This document shows, in pieces, positions 34,625 through 43,730 of a stretch of 47,330 nucleotides of DNA; the stretch's first letter is position 1, and each line of letters opens with the position of its first letter. Under the pieces are notes generated by a model. That model saw only the letters and a list, made by a program, of their open reading frames with translations. It had not been told where the DNA came from and did no database searches. The position numbers and the translations under genes were made by a program. Origin of the DNA: Paracoccaceae bacterium (GTDB lineage Bacteria > Pseudomonadota > Alphaproteobacteria > Rhodobacterales > Rhodobacteraceae); assembly GCA_018223125.1 (NCBI GenBank), contig JAAEZA010000034.1, positions 1 through 47,330 of the forward strand. Reading direction: 5' to 3'.

Positions 34625-36696
34625 TTCTCTCCCGATTTTTCTGCAACGAGGCTTCCGCTCTCGTGATAGGTGACTGTCCAGCCTTCCAGAACGAAGATGG
34701 TTGTCTCCCGCTCCTCGATGATGACCGGGCCTTTTATGCTGTCGTTTGGGGTTATTGCGCTGCGCGACCAGACCGGTACGTCTTGCGCCTCTCCGCGGAT
34801 GTATACGGGGCGGGTGCCTTTGGGGCCGGATGTGTCCGCGCCAGCGGATTTAGACGCGTTGCGATCCGGCTGCACGCCTGAAGCCGTGACGAGCCAGTTG
34901 ACGGTTTCGATCTTCATGCCGTCCAGTTTCAACCCGTACTGGCGCAAATATTCCGCTTCGAACAACTCTTTGATTGCGTCACTGTCACGGGATGTGCGCG
35001 GATCATGGTCGAGCGTGATGCGCACTTCGGATTGCTGGCCGAGATAGCGCATCTCAAGGGCAAAGCCGAAGTGGAAGTCCTCTTCTCGGATGCCAGCCTC
35101 GGCCAGAGCTGCCGCTCCTTCGCCGGTCATGGCATTCAACAGTGCATCGACTGCATCCCAATCGAGCGATTCAAGCGGGCTGACATGGCTGCGCACCAGA
35201 TCAATCTGGGCCGGTGTGACCAGCGTGCCGAATGCCGACAGAACAGAAGCCAGCGGGGGATAAATGACTTTGGTGCTGTTGGTCAGTTCCCCGACCATAC
35301 AGGCGTGCACCGGACCCGCGCCACCAAAAGCCAGCAGCGGCATGCCGCGATAATCGATGCCCCGTTCGGTGGCGTGGGTGCGGGTGGCCGCAGCCATCTG
35401 TTCGCAGACCACTTCGAACACGCCCCAGGCGGCCTGATGGCGGGGCAGGGACAGCGCATCGCCAAGTGTGTCATAGGCGGCCTGCGCCCCTGCAAGATCC
35501 AGCGCCATGTCACCGCCAAGGAAGTTATCGGCATCCAGCACGCCAAGCACCAGATCCGCATCGGTGACGCAGGGATCACTCCCGCCCCGACCATAGCTGA
35601 CAGGGCCGGGCATGGATCCCGCACTTTCGGGGCCGATTTTCAGCAGGCCCAGATCGTCCACAGATGCAATGGATCCGCCGCCCGCGCCAATCTCGATCAT
35701 GTCGATAGACGGTACTGTGATCGGCATGCCGGATCCGGGTTTAAAGCGGTAACGGCGGTCCACCTCGAACGTGCCGGTGACAAGCGGTTCGTGGTTTTGC
35801 ACCAGACAGGCTTTGGCAGTGGTGCCGCCCATATCAAAGGAAATCAGATCGGGAATATCAAAGATGCGGCTGAAATAGCAGGCCACCAATGCGCCAGCTG
35901 CGGGGCCGCTTTCGATCATGCGCACGGGCATGGTGCTGGCCCGTTCCGCGCCGATCACTCCACCGTTTGACAGCATGATCAGGGGTTGCTGGTTAAAGCC
36001 GCGGGTTTTCAGTTCTTCGATCAATGCGGTCAAATAGGGGCGCGTGATCGGCACGGTATAAGCGTTGATTGCCACGGTCGAGGCCCGCAGGTATTCGCGC
36101 ATTTGCGGTGCGATGACCGAAGACAGGGACACATAGATGTCCGGCGCCTCTTGCGCAAAAATCCGGCGCACGTCTTCTTCGTTCGCGCCGTTGCGGTAAG
36201 AGTTCAGGAAACACACAGCCACCGAAACAATGCCTTTTTCGCGGCACTGGCGGATCACATCGCGCACGGCATCGGCATCCACAGGGGTGCCTACAGTGCC
36301 ATCAGCGAAGGTGCGTTCCTTCAGGGTGAAAGTGCGCTCCGACGGGATCAGCGGTTCGGCAAACTCGATCTGCGGATCGTACATATCATAGCGGTGTTCC
36401 TCGCGGATATAGAGAACATCGCGGAAGCCTTCCGTCAGGATCAGGGCCACGGGCGGGCCTTTGCGTTCGATCAATGCGTTGGTCACAACAGTCGTGGCGT
36501 GGACAACCACATCGTCCACATCTTTTGCTGTCAGTCCGGCACGGCCCAGCACCAGATCGACACCTCTGAAGAACCCTTCAAGCAGGTTGTTGTGGGTGGT
36601 AAGGGTTTTGTCCACATAGCTTTGCCCGTCCGAGGACAACAGTACAGCGTCGGTAAACGTGCCGCCAATGTCGATTGCAAGGGAATGTCGGGTCAT
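34621..36696 (-). CDS. hyuA: HyuA-type ATPase subunit (hydantoinase A/oxoprolinase/carboxylase family)
   Basis: 691 residues. It has the ASKHA phosphate motif DIGGTFTD (10-17), SFDMGGTTAKA, EIGAGGGSI and LAFGGAGPVHA, the ATPase half of 5-oxoprolinase, N-methylhydantoinase and ketone carboxylases. It would activate substrate with ATP for HyuB. The neighbouring ligase and thiolase fit a ketone-carboxylase reading as well as a hydrolase; sequence alone does not separate them. Start overlaps the iclR stop by 4 bp. Confidence 0.92.
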   Translation of the reverse strand: MTRHSLAIDIGGTFTDAVLLSSDGQSYVDKTLTTHNNLLEGFFRGVDLVLGRAGLTAKDVDDVVVHATTVVTNALIERKGPPVALILTEGFRDVLYIREEHRYDMYDPQIEFAEPLIPSERTFTLKERTFADGTVGTPVDADAVRDVIRQCREKGIVSVAVCFLNSYRNGANEEDVRRIFAQEAPDIYVSLSSVIAPQMREYLRASTVAINAYTVPITRPYLTALIEELKTRGFNQQPLIMLSNGGVIGAERASTMPVRMIESGPAAGALVACYFSRIFDIPDLISFDMGGTTAKACLVQNHEPLVTGTFEVDRRYRFKPGSGMPITVPSIDMIEIGAGGGSIASVDDLGLLKIGPESAGSMPGPVSYGRGGSDPCVTDADLVLGVLDADNFLGGDMALDLAGAQAAYDTLGDALSLPRHQAAWGVFEVVCEQMAAATRTHATERGIDYRGMPLLAFGGAGPVHACMVGELTNSTKVIYPPLASVLSAFGTLVTPAQIDLVRSHVSPLESLDWDAVDALLNAMTGEGAAALAEAGIREEDFHFGFALEMRYLGQQSEVRITLDHDPRTSRDSDAIKELFEAEYLRQYGLKLDGMKIETVNWLVTASGVQPDRNASKSAGADTSGPKGTRPVYIRGEAQDVPVWSRSAITPNDSIKGPVIIEERETTIFVLEGWTVTYHESGSLVAEKSGEK

Positions 36697-37478
36697 ACGG
36701 GATACTCCAGATAGCCTAAATTGGTCGAAATCTCGCGGGCTGCATCAAGTGCGGCGCGGATGTAGGTGGGGTCGGGTTCGGATGTGATCTGCTGGACGGA
36801 GCCGACCACAGTGATGGTGGCGACGAACTGCCCGTCGCTGTCAAAAACCGGAGTTGAAATGGCGTTCACGCCGGGCAGGATTTCCTGCGGGGCAATGGCC
36901 CAGCCTTTGGCTCGCGCCTCTGCGATTTGGTCTTGCAGGGTGTCACGGTCCAGTCCCGCCAGTTCGGGATCGCCTCCATCCAGCCGTGCGTTGAACCGGT
37001 CCAGCAGGGACGTGTTCCCCCAAGCCAGCGCCACCTTACCCTGTGCGGAACTGTGCAGCGGCAAGAGAGCACCCGGCCGGGTGATGATCTGGACGGGGGT
37101 TTCCACGCGCACGATGTCGATCACCCGCATGCCTGCTTCTTCGGGGATGGACAGGGTGACGGTTTGCTGAACGCTGTCACGCAAGGCCGCCATAACAGGG
37201 CGGGCTACGGCTGTCAGTTGGGTGCCGTCCGCAATGGCCTGCCCCAGATGGAACAGTTTCAGCGTCAGGCGATAGCGTTCGCTCGCCGCATCCTGCCGCA
37301 CGTATCCCAGTTGCACCAGCGTCTGCAGGTAGCGGTGGGTGCGTGCCCGCGGCATCCCGAGCGCATTGGCGATGTCGGTGACACGGGCCGGTTCGGTGTG
37401 TTGGGCCATTTCCTCCAGCACGGCGAAAGCGGCCACGGTGGACTGGTTGGTGCGGTTTGAATCAGTGGTGGGTGGCAT
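36693..37478 (-). CDS. IclR-family transcriptional regulator
   Basis: 261 residues from the ATG at 37478, with GGGAGG 7 nt upstream; longer frames read out of dctM. Winged helix at about 14-65 (TDIANALGMPRARTHRYLQTL), then the GAF-like IclR effector domain ending STNLGYLEYPV. It sits inside the operon, sharing a base with dctM and overlapping hyuA by 4 bp. It probably binds the palindrome over the dctP promoter at 40808-40836 and responds to the imported substrate. Confidence 0.93.
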   Translation of the reverse strand: MPPTTDSNRTNQSTVAAFAVLEEMAQHTEPARVTDIANALGMPRARTHRYLQTLVQLGYVRQDAASERYRLTLKLFHLGQAIADGTQLTAVARPVMAALRDSVQQTVTLSIPEEAGMRVIDIVRVETPVQIITRPGALLPLHSSAQGKVALAWGNTSLLDRFNARLDGGDPELAGLDRDTLQDQIAEARAKGWAIAPQEILPGVNAISTPVFDSDGQFVATITVVGSVQQITSEPDPTYIRAALDAAREISTNLGYLEYPV

Positions 37479-38758
37479 CAGTTTCCTCCCAATAGGGTTG
37501 GCAAGCCAAGGGACAGGACAGGGACAAAGGCCACCAGCATCAGAACCAGCAGGCAAAGCCCGATCATCGGCAGAATGGCCAATGCGACTTTCTCCAGCGG
37601 TTCGCGGCTGATGGCAGCGACAATGAACAGGCAGAGGCCCACAGGCGGGGTGATCATGCCGATCATCAGGTTCAGAACGACCATGACACCGAATTGCACA
37701 GGGTCGATTTGCAGCAACGGGAAGACTTCGTTCAGGATCGGCATCGCCAGCACCAGCGCTGCCAGAGGTTCCAGAAACAGGCCCAGAACCAGCAGAACGA
37801 TGTTCAACAACAGGATCAGAACCCAAGGCTGTTCGCTGATGTCGCGCATCTGTGCGGCAATGGCGCGGGGGATGTTTTCAATCCCCAAAATGAAAGATGT
37901 CATAGAGGCGACGGCCACAATCAGCATCACGCCGGCGGTCATGGTGGCCGTGTCGTAAAAGGCGGTAACGATCTTGGACGGGGACAGCGTGCGATAGAGG
38001 AACAGGCCGATCAACAAGGCGTAAACGGCGGCCACTGCGGCGGCTTCTGTGGGGGTGAAGATCCCTGCGCGGATGCCACCGACAATGATGACGGGCAACA
38101 TCAGCGCGGGAAGGGCACGAAGGGTCAGGCCGAAACGTTCTTCCTTCGCGACAGGGGCCGGAACGGGGTGGTCTTCAACGCGGGCGCGCCACAGGGTGTA
38201 AAGGATCAGCAGGCCGCACAGCGTGAAGGCTGGTACGATCCCCGCCAGAAACAGGCTCGAAATCGACGTGCTGGTCAGAACGCCGTAAAGGATCAGCGCC
38301 AGTGAAGGCGGTACAAGCGGCCCAAGGATCGAACCGGCGGCTGTCAGTGCTGCGGCATATTCCGCGCGGTATCCGTCGCGGCGCATGGCCGGGATCATCA
38401 CGGAACCGATTGCAGAGGCTTCGGCAGTGGCCGCACCGGACACACCGGAAAACATCATGGAGGCCAGCACATTCACCATCGCCAGCCCGCCTTTGACACG
38501 GCCCACCAGCATTTGTGCGAACCGCACGATCTGGCGGGTCAGATCCGCCGAGTTCATCAGATTGCCCGCAAGGATGAAAAACGGAATGGTCAGCAAGACA
38601 AAGTTATCGACCCCTGCGATCATCTTCTGGGGGAAACCGATCATCAACTGCCACTGGTCGTTCACCAGCAGATAGGCAACCGAGGCCAGACCCAGCGAAA
38701 AGGCAACCGGCACGCCAAGGATCAGGCAAACGATAAATGCGATCAGGTAAAGGGTCAT
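37478..38758 (-). CDS. dctM: TRAP transporter large permease (DctM)
   Basis: 426 residues from the ATG at 38758, whose ATGA overlaps the dctQ stop; upstream in-frame sequence is dctQ read out of frame. About twelve membrane segments with DctM motifs: LGVPVAFSLGLASVAYL, FFILAGNLMNSADLTRQIV, GVSGAATAEASAIGSVM and GMITPPVGLCLFIVAAI. It is the ion-coupled channel subunit. Confidence 0.95.
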   Translation of the reverse strand: MTLYLIAFIVCLILGVPVAFSLGLASVAYLLVNDQWQLMIGFPQKMIAGVDNFVLLTIPFFILAGNLMNSADLTRQIVRFAQMLVGRVKGGLAMVNVLASMMFSGVSGAATAEASAIGSVMIPAMRRDGYRAEYAAALTAAGSILGPLVPPSLALILYGVLTSTSISSLFLAGIVPAFTLCGLLILYTLWRARVEDHPVPAPVAKEERFGLTLRALPALMLPVIIVGGIRAGIFTPTEAAAVAAVYALLIGLFLYRTLSPSKIVTAFYDTATMTAGVMLIVAVASMTSFILGIENIPRAIAAQMRDISEQPWVLILLLNIVLLVLGLFLEPLAALVLAMPILNEVFPLLQIDPVQFGVMVVLNLMIGMITPPVGLCLFIVAAISREPLEKVALAILPMIGLCLLVLMLVAFVPVLSLGLPTLLGGN

Positions 38759-39327
38759 TGGGCCACCCCGCTTTCGTTGCGCTGAAGCGCGTCTTTCAAA
38801 GTCTCGCCGGAGCCGATTGCCCGCAGGCACAGCAGCAGATCCGCAACCAGCCGAAGCGCGACAAAGGCCATGCCGACCGGCAGAGCAAGGTAAACCCAAT
38901 AGATCGTCGCTGCTTCGGGGGCATTGGCACCGAACAGGTCTTCAAGAAGGAAGCGCAGGGCGGGGATTTTCGAACGTCCGGCCAGATCGGCAAAAATCAT
39001 GCCGTACCAGACCAGCAACACACACAGCAGCAGGGACAATCCGGTGCACAGTGCACCCAGCAACAGGGCCGGTACGCGGGGCAGGGACAGGGACAGAAAG
39101 CCCAATGCGGCGACCTCTCCTCTTTCGTAGGCCAGTACAATGCCAAGAAACGAAAGCCAGATCAGCATGTAGCGGCAGATTTCCTCCGCCCAAAGCAGCG
39201 AGGCGTTGAACCCGTAGCGCATTACTATCTGGGTTGTCATCAACACCAGCAGTGCTGCGATCAATGTGACAAGAAGCCAGCGGATTGCTGAACGCAAAGC
39301 GGTTTGGGCAGGCATGAGAAAGGTCAT
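38755..39327 (-). CDS. dctQ: TRAP transporter small permease (DctQ)
   Basis: 190 residues with four membrane segments and the family's WLSFLGIVLAYERGEVAAL region. Start ATG at 39327; an in-frame ATG at 39315 is possible. It joins DctM in the membrane complex. An 89-bp gap with a hairpin separates it from the cupin. Confidence 0.9.
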   Translation of the reverse strand: MTFLMPAQTALRSAIRWLLVTLIAALLVLMTTQIVMRYGFNASLLWAEEICRYMLIWLSFLGIVLAYERGEVAALGFLSLSLPRVPALLLGALCTGLSLLLCVLLVWYGMIFADLAGRSKIPALRFLLEDLFGANAPEAATIYWVYLALPVGMAFVALRLVADLLLCLRAIGSGETLKDALQRNESGVAQ

Positions 39328-39382
39328 TCCCCGAGTCCCCTGTTGGTCGGTGGCAGTTAAAGGCGTTAATGGGCGGAGGGTC

Positions 39383-39411
39383 GGGCTGGCCGCATCAGGA
39401 CGGGCCAGCCC
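39383..39411 (-). other. Intercistronic hairpin between cupin and dctQ
   Basis: GGGCTGGCC (39383-39391) and GGCCAGCCC (39403-39411) form a perfect 9-bp stem with an 11-nt loop, 5 bp after the cupin stop. No T-run follows, so it is more likely an mRNA-stabilising or attenuating hairpin giving more dctP and cupin than permease message. Confidence 0.55.
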
Positions 39412-39416
39412 TTGGT

Positions 39417-39782
39417 TCAGGTGAAATCTGCTTCCTGATATTCCGTCAGATGCAGATAGTCCTTCCGCGCCGGTGCAAAGACATCAAGGTTCACGGCGGT
39501 TTCATCGCCCAAAGCCTCTCCGCAATGGACCACATCGGGCGGGATGCGGACCACTTCGCCCGCGCCCACCTCTATGACTTCGTCACCGATTTCAAAGCGC
39601 ACGCGCCCTGACAGGATATAGGCAAGCTGTTCGAACGGGTGGGAATGGGGTTTTTTCTCCATTCCCGGTTCAAGCCAGTTCATCACCATGATGGCTCCGT
39701 CACCCCGAAAGGCTGTGCGTGATACGCCGGGGCGGACATCTTCGCGTGGCAAATCCGTCCAGCGGTAGACATTTGTAGCCAT
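39417..39782 (-). CDS. Cupin-domain protein
   Basis: 121 residues, a single beta-barrel. The metal motif is seen as PHSHPFEQ (His, His, Glu) and the second-strand His in VVHCGE. Such small cupins are isomerases, dioxygenases or sensors; none can be chosen here. It sits between dctP (3 bp upstream) and the permeases, so it may act on the imported compound. Confidence 0.88.
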   Translation of the reverse strand: MATNVYRWTDLPREDVRPGVSRTAFRGDGAIMVMNWLEPGMEKKPHSHPFEQLAYILSGRVRFEIGDEVIEVGAGEVVRIPPDVVHCGEALGDETAVNLDVFAPARKDYLHLTEYQEADFT

Positions 39783-39785
39783 GTT

Positions 39786-40763
39786 TCAGTTACCTGTGCG
39801 GAAGGCTTCGGTGACTTTGGCCACCATCGGATCTTTGGCGGTCCATGTCTCAACCACAGATTCCGTCTTGGCTTGCATCGCATCCAGATCGGACAGGGGC
39901 GTGATGGTCACACCGTTTTCTTCAAGGAACGCCGTTGTGTCCGCTTCCTGACTGGCAGCAAGGGCATAGGCCTCGGCGGTGGCTTCCTTACCGGCGGCGG
40001 TTACGGCGGCTTTTTGTTCCGCGCTCAGCCCGTCAAACGTTTTGCCGGACAGCATGATAACGCCCGGCCAGAAGTAGTGGCCGGTCAGGGTCACATCCTT
40101 GGCGGATTCAAACAGGCTCTCGGACTGGATGGAGGACAGGTTGATCTCCACCGCGTCGATCGTTCCGGTCTCAAGGGCAGAGTATACCTCGCCGTAGGCC
40201 ATGCCGATCGGGTTTACACCGATGCCTTCCCAAGTGGCCTTGTGCAGCGGGATCGGCACGATGCGGGTTTTCAATCCGGCAAAATCAGCGGTGGAGCCGA
40301 CTTTGGATTTTGCCAGAAAGTGCCGCTGGCCTGCTTCGACAAAACCGACCCCTTTGATGGATTTTTCATCCAGAGTGGCCAGCAGTTCATCCCCGAGATC
40401 AGAGGTCAGAACGCCGGACATCTGTTCGTAGCTGGAAACCACAAACGGCAGTTGCAGGGCATCAAAGCCGCCGGCGCCCAACACCAGCGGCAGCGTCGCC
40501 GACGACACAAGCGCGCCGTTGATAAGGCCGATCTGCAGGCCTTCCAGCAGTTGTTTGTCGTCGCCAAGCTGGCGGTCGCCATAAACTTCGACCGCAACTG
40601 CACCGCCGGTTTTTTCCGCCACCTTCTGCGCAAAAATTTCAAGTCCCTGATGGAAAATATGTTTGGAAGAGGCCGCATGGCCCATCTTGATCGTAACATC
40701 CTGTGCCACTGCGGACAGGGGCAGGGCGCAGGTCAGCGCCGCTGTCATAAGAAAATGCTTCAT
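39786..40763 (-). CDS. dctP: TRAP transporter periplasmic binding protein (DctP)
   Basis: 325 residues from the ATG at 40763, with GGGAGG 7 nt upstream. Signal peptide of about 20 (LTCALPLSAVAQ), then IKMGHAASSKHIFHQGLEIFAQ and the ligand Arg region LKTRIVPIPLHKATWEGIG typical of DctP. First gene of the train, behind a promoter with an IclR-type palindrome. Confidence 0.93.
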   Translation of the reverse strand: MKHFLMTAALTCALPLSAVAQDVTIKMGHAASSKHIFHQGLEIFAQKVAEKTGGAVAVEVYGDRQLGDDKQLLEGLQIGLINGALVSSATLPLVLGAGGFDALQLPFVVSSYEQMSGVLTSDLGDELLATLDEKSIKGVGFVEAGQRHFLAKSKVGSTADFAGLKTRIVPIPLHKATWEGIGVNPIGMAYGEVYSALETGTIDAVEINLSSIQSESLFESAKDVTLTGHYFWPGVIMLSGKTFDGLSAEQKAAVTAAGKEATAEAYALAASQEADTTAFLEENGVTITPLSDLDAMQAKTESVVETWTAKDPMVAKVTEAFRTGN

Positions 40764-40807
40764 TGTAGTCCTCCCAGTTTGTATCGTTAATCGAAACAAG
40801 TTATCAG

Positions 40808-40836
40808 ATAGTGAGACAGAATCGATTTTCTGTCAA
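40808..40836 (-). promoter_or_regulatory. dctP promoter with IclR-type operator
   Basis: On the minus strand TTGACA (40836-40831), a 17-bp spacer and CACTAT (40813-40808). GACAGAA (40815-40821) and TTCTGTC (40828-40834) form an inverted repeat with a 6-bp spacer, covering the -35 and spacer, where a repressor would block polymerase. The IclR regulator of the same operon is the likely binder. Confidence 0.6.
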
Positions 40837-41005
40837 CACCAGCCCTCAGGCAGTGCGTGTTGAAGCACTGCACAACTGTGTGCGGCTGAATCTGTGTTCT
40901 AATTTAAAGGGTTAGCCATAATCGCTGCGCAGGGCCGCAGTCGCGGGAGCCAGCAAACTGAAGGGGCAGCGCAGAATCGGATGCAAAAAAATTGCGCCGA
41001 AAATG

Positions 41006-41035
41006 AAAAAGGCCGCTCTGATAAGTAGAGCGGCC
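41006..41035 (-). terminator. Rho-independent terminator of the ddaH operon
   Basis: Read leftward, GGCCGCTCT pairs with AGAGCGGCC (9 bp, 7-nt loop) and is followed by TTTTT. It lies 32 bp beyond the ddaH stop. A textbook terminator. Confidence 0.88.
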
Positions 41036-41067
41036 TAAGGCAGTTAAATCTGAAAGAGAGTTTCGAC

Positions 41068-41850
41068 TCAGAAGCGCAAGGACAGGCAGGACATGCCACC
41101 ATCAAGTTTGGCGCATTCGGTATTGTCGATCTGCACCACGTCATATCCGGCCTTGTCGAGCATCTCTGCGGTTTTCGGAAAACCGTCGGGGCAGATCACG
41201 AACTGGTTGAACCGGATGCTGTTGGCCGCCGCTTCCTCGCCCTCGGCGGTGTGAAGAACGCGGTAGCCTTCAAAGCAGCCGGATGCGTCAAGCCGTTTGG
41301 TGGACAGGATGGTTTCTCCGTCCAGCAGGGAACAATCGGTTTTGAAATGCAACACACCTTCGGGCGTGAATACCTCGCGCAAGCTGTGGCCCCATTCGCT
41401 GATGATGTTGCGCAGTTCTTCCACGCCTTCAGCATCCGTGCGGTCCGAACGGCCTACCAGAACCTCGCGGCCTGTGACCAGAATATCGCCGCCCTCGATA
41501 TGGCCCGGTCCCTCGATCTTGCGCACGTCATCGTACACGCGGTGCAGGGTCGGGCCCATCTCGGCGACTTCGCCCATGCGGCTTGGCGCGCCGGGGCGCA
41601 TCAACACAGCCCCTTGCGGCAGGCACAGTGCAGTGTCCTCCACAAAAACCGCATCGGGGAAATCCTCAAGCGGGGGCAATTCAATCACTTCCGCGCCGGT
41701 CTTTTTCAAGGTTTCCACGTAATGGGCGTGGGCCGCCAGCATCCGGTCGAGATCCGGTATCCCGATGTCCTCGGCGCGCAACCCGTCAACAATGCTGGCC
41801 GCAGGTTTGCGGGTAATGGCGCGGGTGAATTCGTAAGTCGGGTCGGTCAT
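41068..41850 (-). CDS. ddaH: Dimethylarginine dimethylaminohydrolase (DDAH)
   Basis: 260 residues, as in bacterial DDAH. It hydrolyses asymmetric dimethylarginine and monomethylarginine to citrulline plus dimethylamine or methylamine. The guanidine-modifying fold shows acidic residues in DAVFVEDTA, Glu119 in HIEGGD, His168 in VLHFKTDCS and nucleophile Cys255 near the C-terminus (GMSCLSLRF). It overlaps the aminotransferase stop by 4 bp. The divergent basic-amino-acid importer supports a role in scavenging methylated arginines. Confidence 0.92.
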   Translation of the reverse strand: MTDPTYEFTRAITRKPAASIVDGLRAEDIGIPDLDRMLAAHAHYVETLKKTGAEVIELPPLEDFPDAVFVEDTALCLPQGAVLMRPGAPSRMGEVAEMGPTLHRVYDDVRKIEGPGHIEGGDILVTGREVLVGRSDRTDAEGVEELRNIISEWGHSLREVFTPEGVLHFKTDCSLLDGETILSTKRLDASGCFEGYRVLHTAEGEEAAANSIRFNQFVICPDGFPKTAEMLDKAGYDVVQIDNTECAKLDGGMSCLSLRF

Positions 41851-43034
41851 ACTGTTTCCATTTGCAAAGAATGTGCGTGTTTGATGATGCGGTCGCAGGC
41901 CCTGTCGAAAGCGGCGTCATCGACCGTAAGCGCAACCCGCACCCAGTCTTTCAGGGACTCCCCGAAAGAACTGCCGGGCATGACGGCGACATTGCCGTGT
42001 TCCAGCAGGTGTTCGGCATAGTCGAGCCCGCTCATCCCTGTAGAGGCCACGTTGATCAGCGCAAACATACCGGCGTCGGGGCGATGTACGGCCAGATCAC
42101 TTTCACTGGAGAGCCGCTGTTCCAGCAACGCCGCCCGTTTGGAGAAACGCGCGCACATACCTGCGGCTACTGTAGAGCCGTCCCGCACCGCTTTTTCGGT
42201 CATGTCCGCGATGAAGGGCTGGTTGCCGAACAGCATGGTTTCTGCCAGCGGCAACAGGGCTTCCGTAAATTCGGCAGGCCCGACAAGCCAGCCGCTGCGA
42301 AAACCGGGGGCTGCGTGGGATTTGGAGATGGACGAGGCGACAATCACTCGGTCTGCCAGATCGGGAAAGGACAGGGGAGAGGTAAATGCGCTGCCGTCAA
42401 AAATCAGGTCTTCATAAACCTCATCCGAGATGATCCAGAGATCGTGCTTCTTCGCCAGCGCACCGATCGCGGTAATATCCTCTGCCGTCAGGATCGAACC
42501 CGTCGGATTGTGCGGCGTATTCAGGAAAATGGCCCGTGTGTCGGGCGTGATCCTGCTTTCAATGTCGGCGGCCTGCATGCGAAAGCCGTTTTCAGGGCGC
42601 AGCGGCACAGGCACCATCGTTGCGCCACTTGCGCGAATGACCCCTTCATAGGTGGCGTACATCGGATCCCCAACCAGCACTTCGTCGCCGGTTTCAACGA
42701 TGCCGGTGAAGATTGTGTATAATGAGGTCTGTGTGCCCGGAAAGCACATGATCTGGTTCGGGTTAATCTCGCGCCCGTTGCGTGCGGTGTAACGTTCGGC
42801 CAGTGCAGCCCGCAAGCCGGGTTCGCCTTCGCCGCTGGAGTATCCGGTGCGGTGCCTGCCAAGCGCGTCAACTGCCGCAGTAACTAGAGCGTCGGGTGTT
42901 GGTACATCCGGTTCCCCGATGGTCAGTTCGATAATGTCCTGTCCCTGTGCCGACAGTTTGCGCGCAAGCGCATGGATTTCCCATTTCGCGCCCCCGAGCC
43001 CTGCAAGCCGGTCTGTGATTGCAGCAAGTTTCAT
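41847..43034 (-). CDS. Class I aminotransferase (PLP-dependent)
   Basis: 395 residues. PLP Lys238 (SISKSHAAPGF), Asn176 (HNPTG), Asp204 and Tyr207 (DEVY), and Arg246 are all present. Family members include aspartate and arginine:pyruvate aminotransferases. Located between TetR and ddaH with 4-bp overlaps at both ends, it probably acts on arginine, citrulline or a related product. Confidence 0.9.
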   Translation of the reverse strand: MKLAAITDRLAGLGGAKWEIHALARKLSAQGQDIIELTIGEPDVPTPDALVTAAVDALGRHRTGYSSGEGEPGLRAALAERYTARNGREINPNQIMCFPGTQTSLYTIFTGIVETGDEVLVGDPMYATYEGVIRASGATMVPVPLRPENGFRMQAADIESRITPDTRAIFLNTPHNPTGSILTAEDITAIGALAKKHDLWIISDEVYEDLIFDGSAFTSPLSFPDLADRVIVASSISKSHAAPGFRSGWLVGPAEFTEALLPLAETMLFGNQPFIADMTEKAVRDGSTVAAGMCARFSKRAALLEQRLSSESDLAVHRPDAGMFALINVASTGMSGLDYAEHLLEHGNVAVMPGSSFGESLKDWVRVALTVDDAAFDRACDRIIKHAHSLQMETV

Positions 43035-43717
43035 GGCTCACCTTCCTCTTTTGTAGGTAAATTCCTGTCAGTTTGTTCAACTGCGGTCCGGTCCAGCTCC
43101 AGACCGGTAATGGCGCCGACGGATTGCAGGCCGATCCGTGCAAGTTCGCCGGTTTCAAATGCGTCCGGCAATGCGCCGCCTTCCATCCACAACCCGTCAA
43201 TCACCGCGTTTCCAGCGATGGCCATACGGCGCAATTCGCCTTCTGATGCGGGCCTGCCCGCTTCTGCCAGTGCGTCTGCGATCAGAACTTCCAAACGGTT
43301 GCGAAAGTTGTAATAGGTCCGCTGGTGCATGGCGCGCATGTTGTTGTCGTATCGCAGCGAACTGATGAAGCTGGCCCAAAGCGTGACCGAGCGTGTGTCC
43401 ATGACCGGCGACGTCAGACCTGCTGCAACAAAAGTGCCAAGCCGCTGGCGCGCCGTTACTTCGGGGTCCGCGACAGGGGCGGCTGTCAGCTCTGTCATCC
43501 GGTCCATGTGATATTCATAGGCCGCCGCGATCAGGTCTTCCTTGCTGGAAAAATAGTGCCGGATCAGCCCCTGCGTGACGTCTGCCCGCTGGGCAATGGC
43601 GCGCACTGTGGCCCCGCCGATGCCCTGTTCTGCAATCAGGCCAAGCGCAGCTTGGATAAGCGCCTCTTTCCGCTGGGTTGCGGGTTCTCTCCTGAATTTC
43701 GGGCGGGGCTCTGACAC
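43031..43717 (-). CDS. TetR-family regulator (BetI-like)
   Basis: 228 residues from a GTG at 43717; AGGA lies about 8 nt upstream. The helix-turn-helix is at about 18-60 (GIGGATVRAIAQRADVTQGLIRHYF, split by position: VRAIAQRADV near 38-47). It is the first gene of the aminotransferase-ddaH operon and faces the ABC importer over a perfect inverted repeat, so it likely represses both directions. Confidence 0.92.
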   Translation of the reverse strand: MSEPRPKFRREPATQRKEALIQAALGLIAEQGIGGATVRAIAQRADVTQGLIRHYFSSKEDLIAAAYEYHMDRMTELTAAPVADPEVTARQRLGTFVAAGLTSPVMDTRSVTLWASFISSLRYDNNMRAMHQRTYYNFRNRLEVLIADALAEAGRPASEGELRRMAIAGNAVIDGLWMEGGALPDAFETGELARIGLQSVGAITGLELDRTAVEQTDRNLPTKEEGEP

Positions 43718-43730
43718 GGGCTGTCCTGCT

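Noticed and set aside
37479-37826. N-terminal extension of the IclR regulator
   Set aside because: It lies entirely within dctM out of frame; the ATG at 37478 has GGGAGG upstream.
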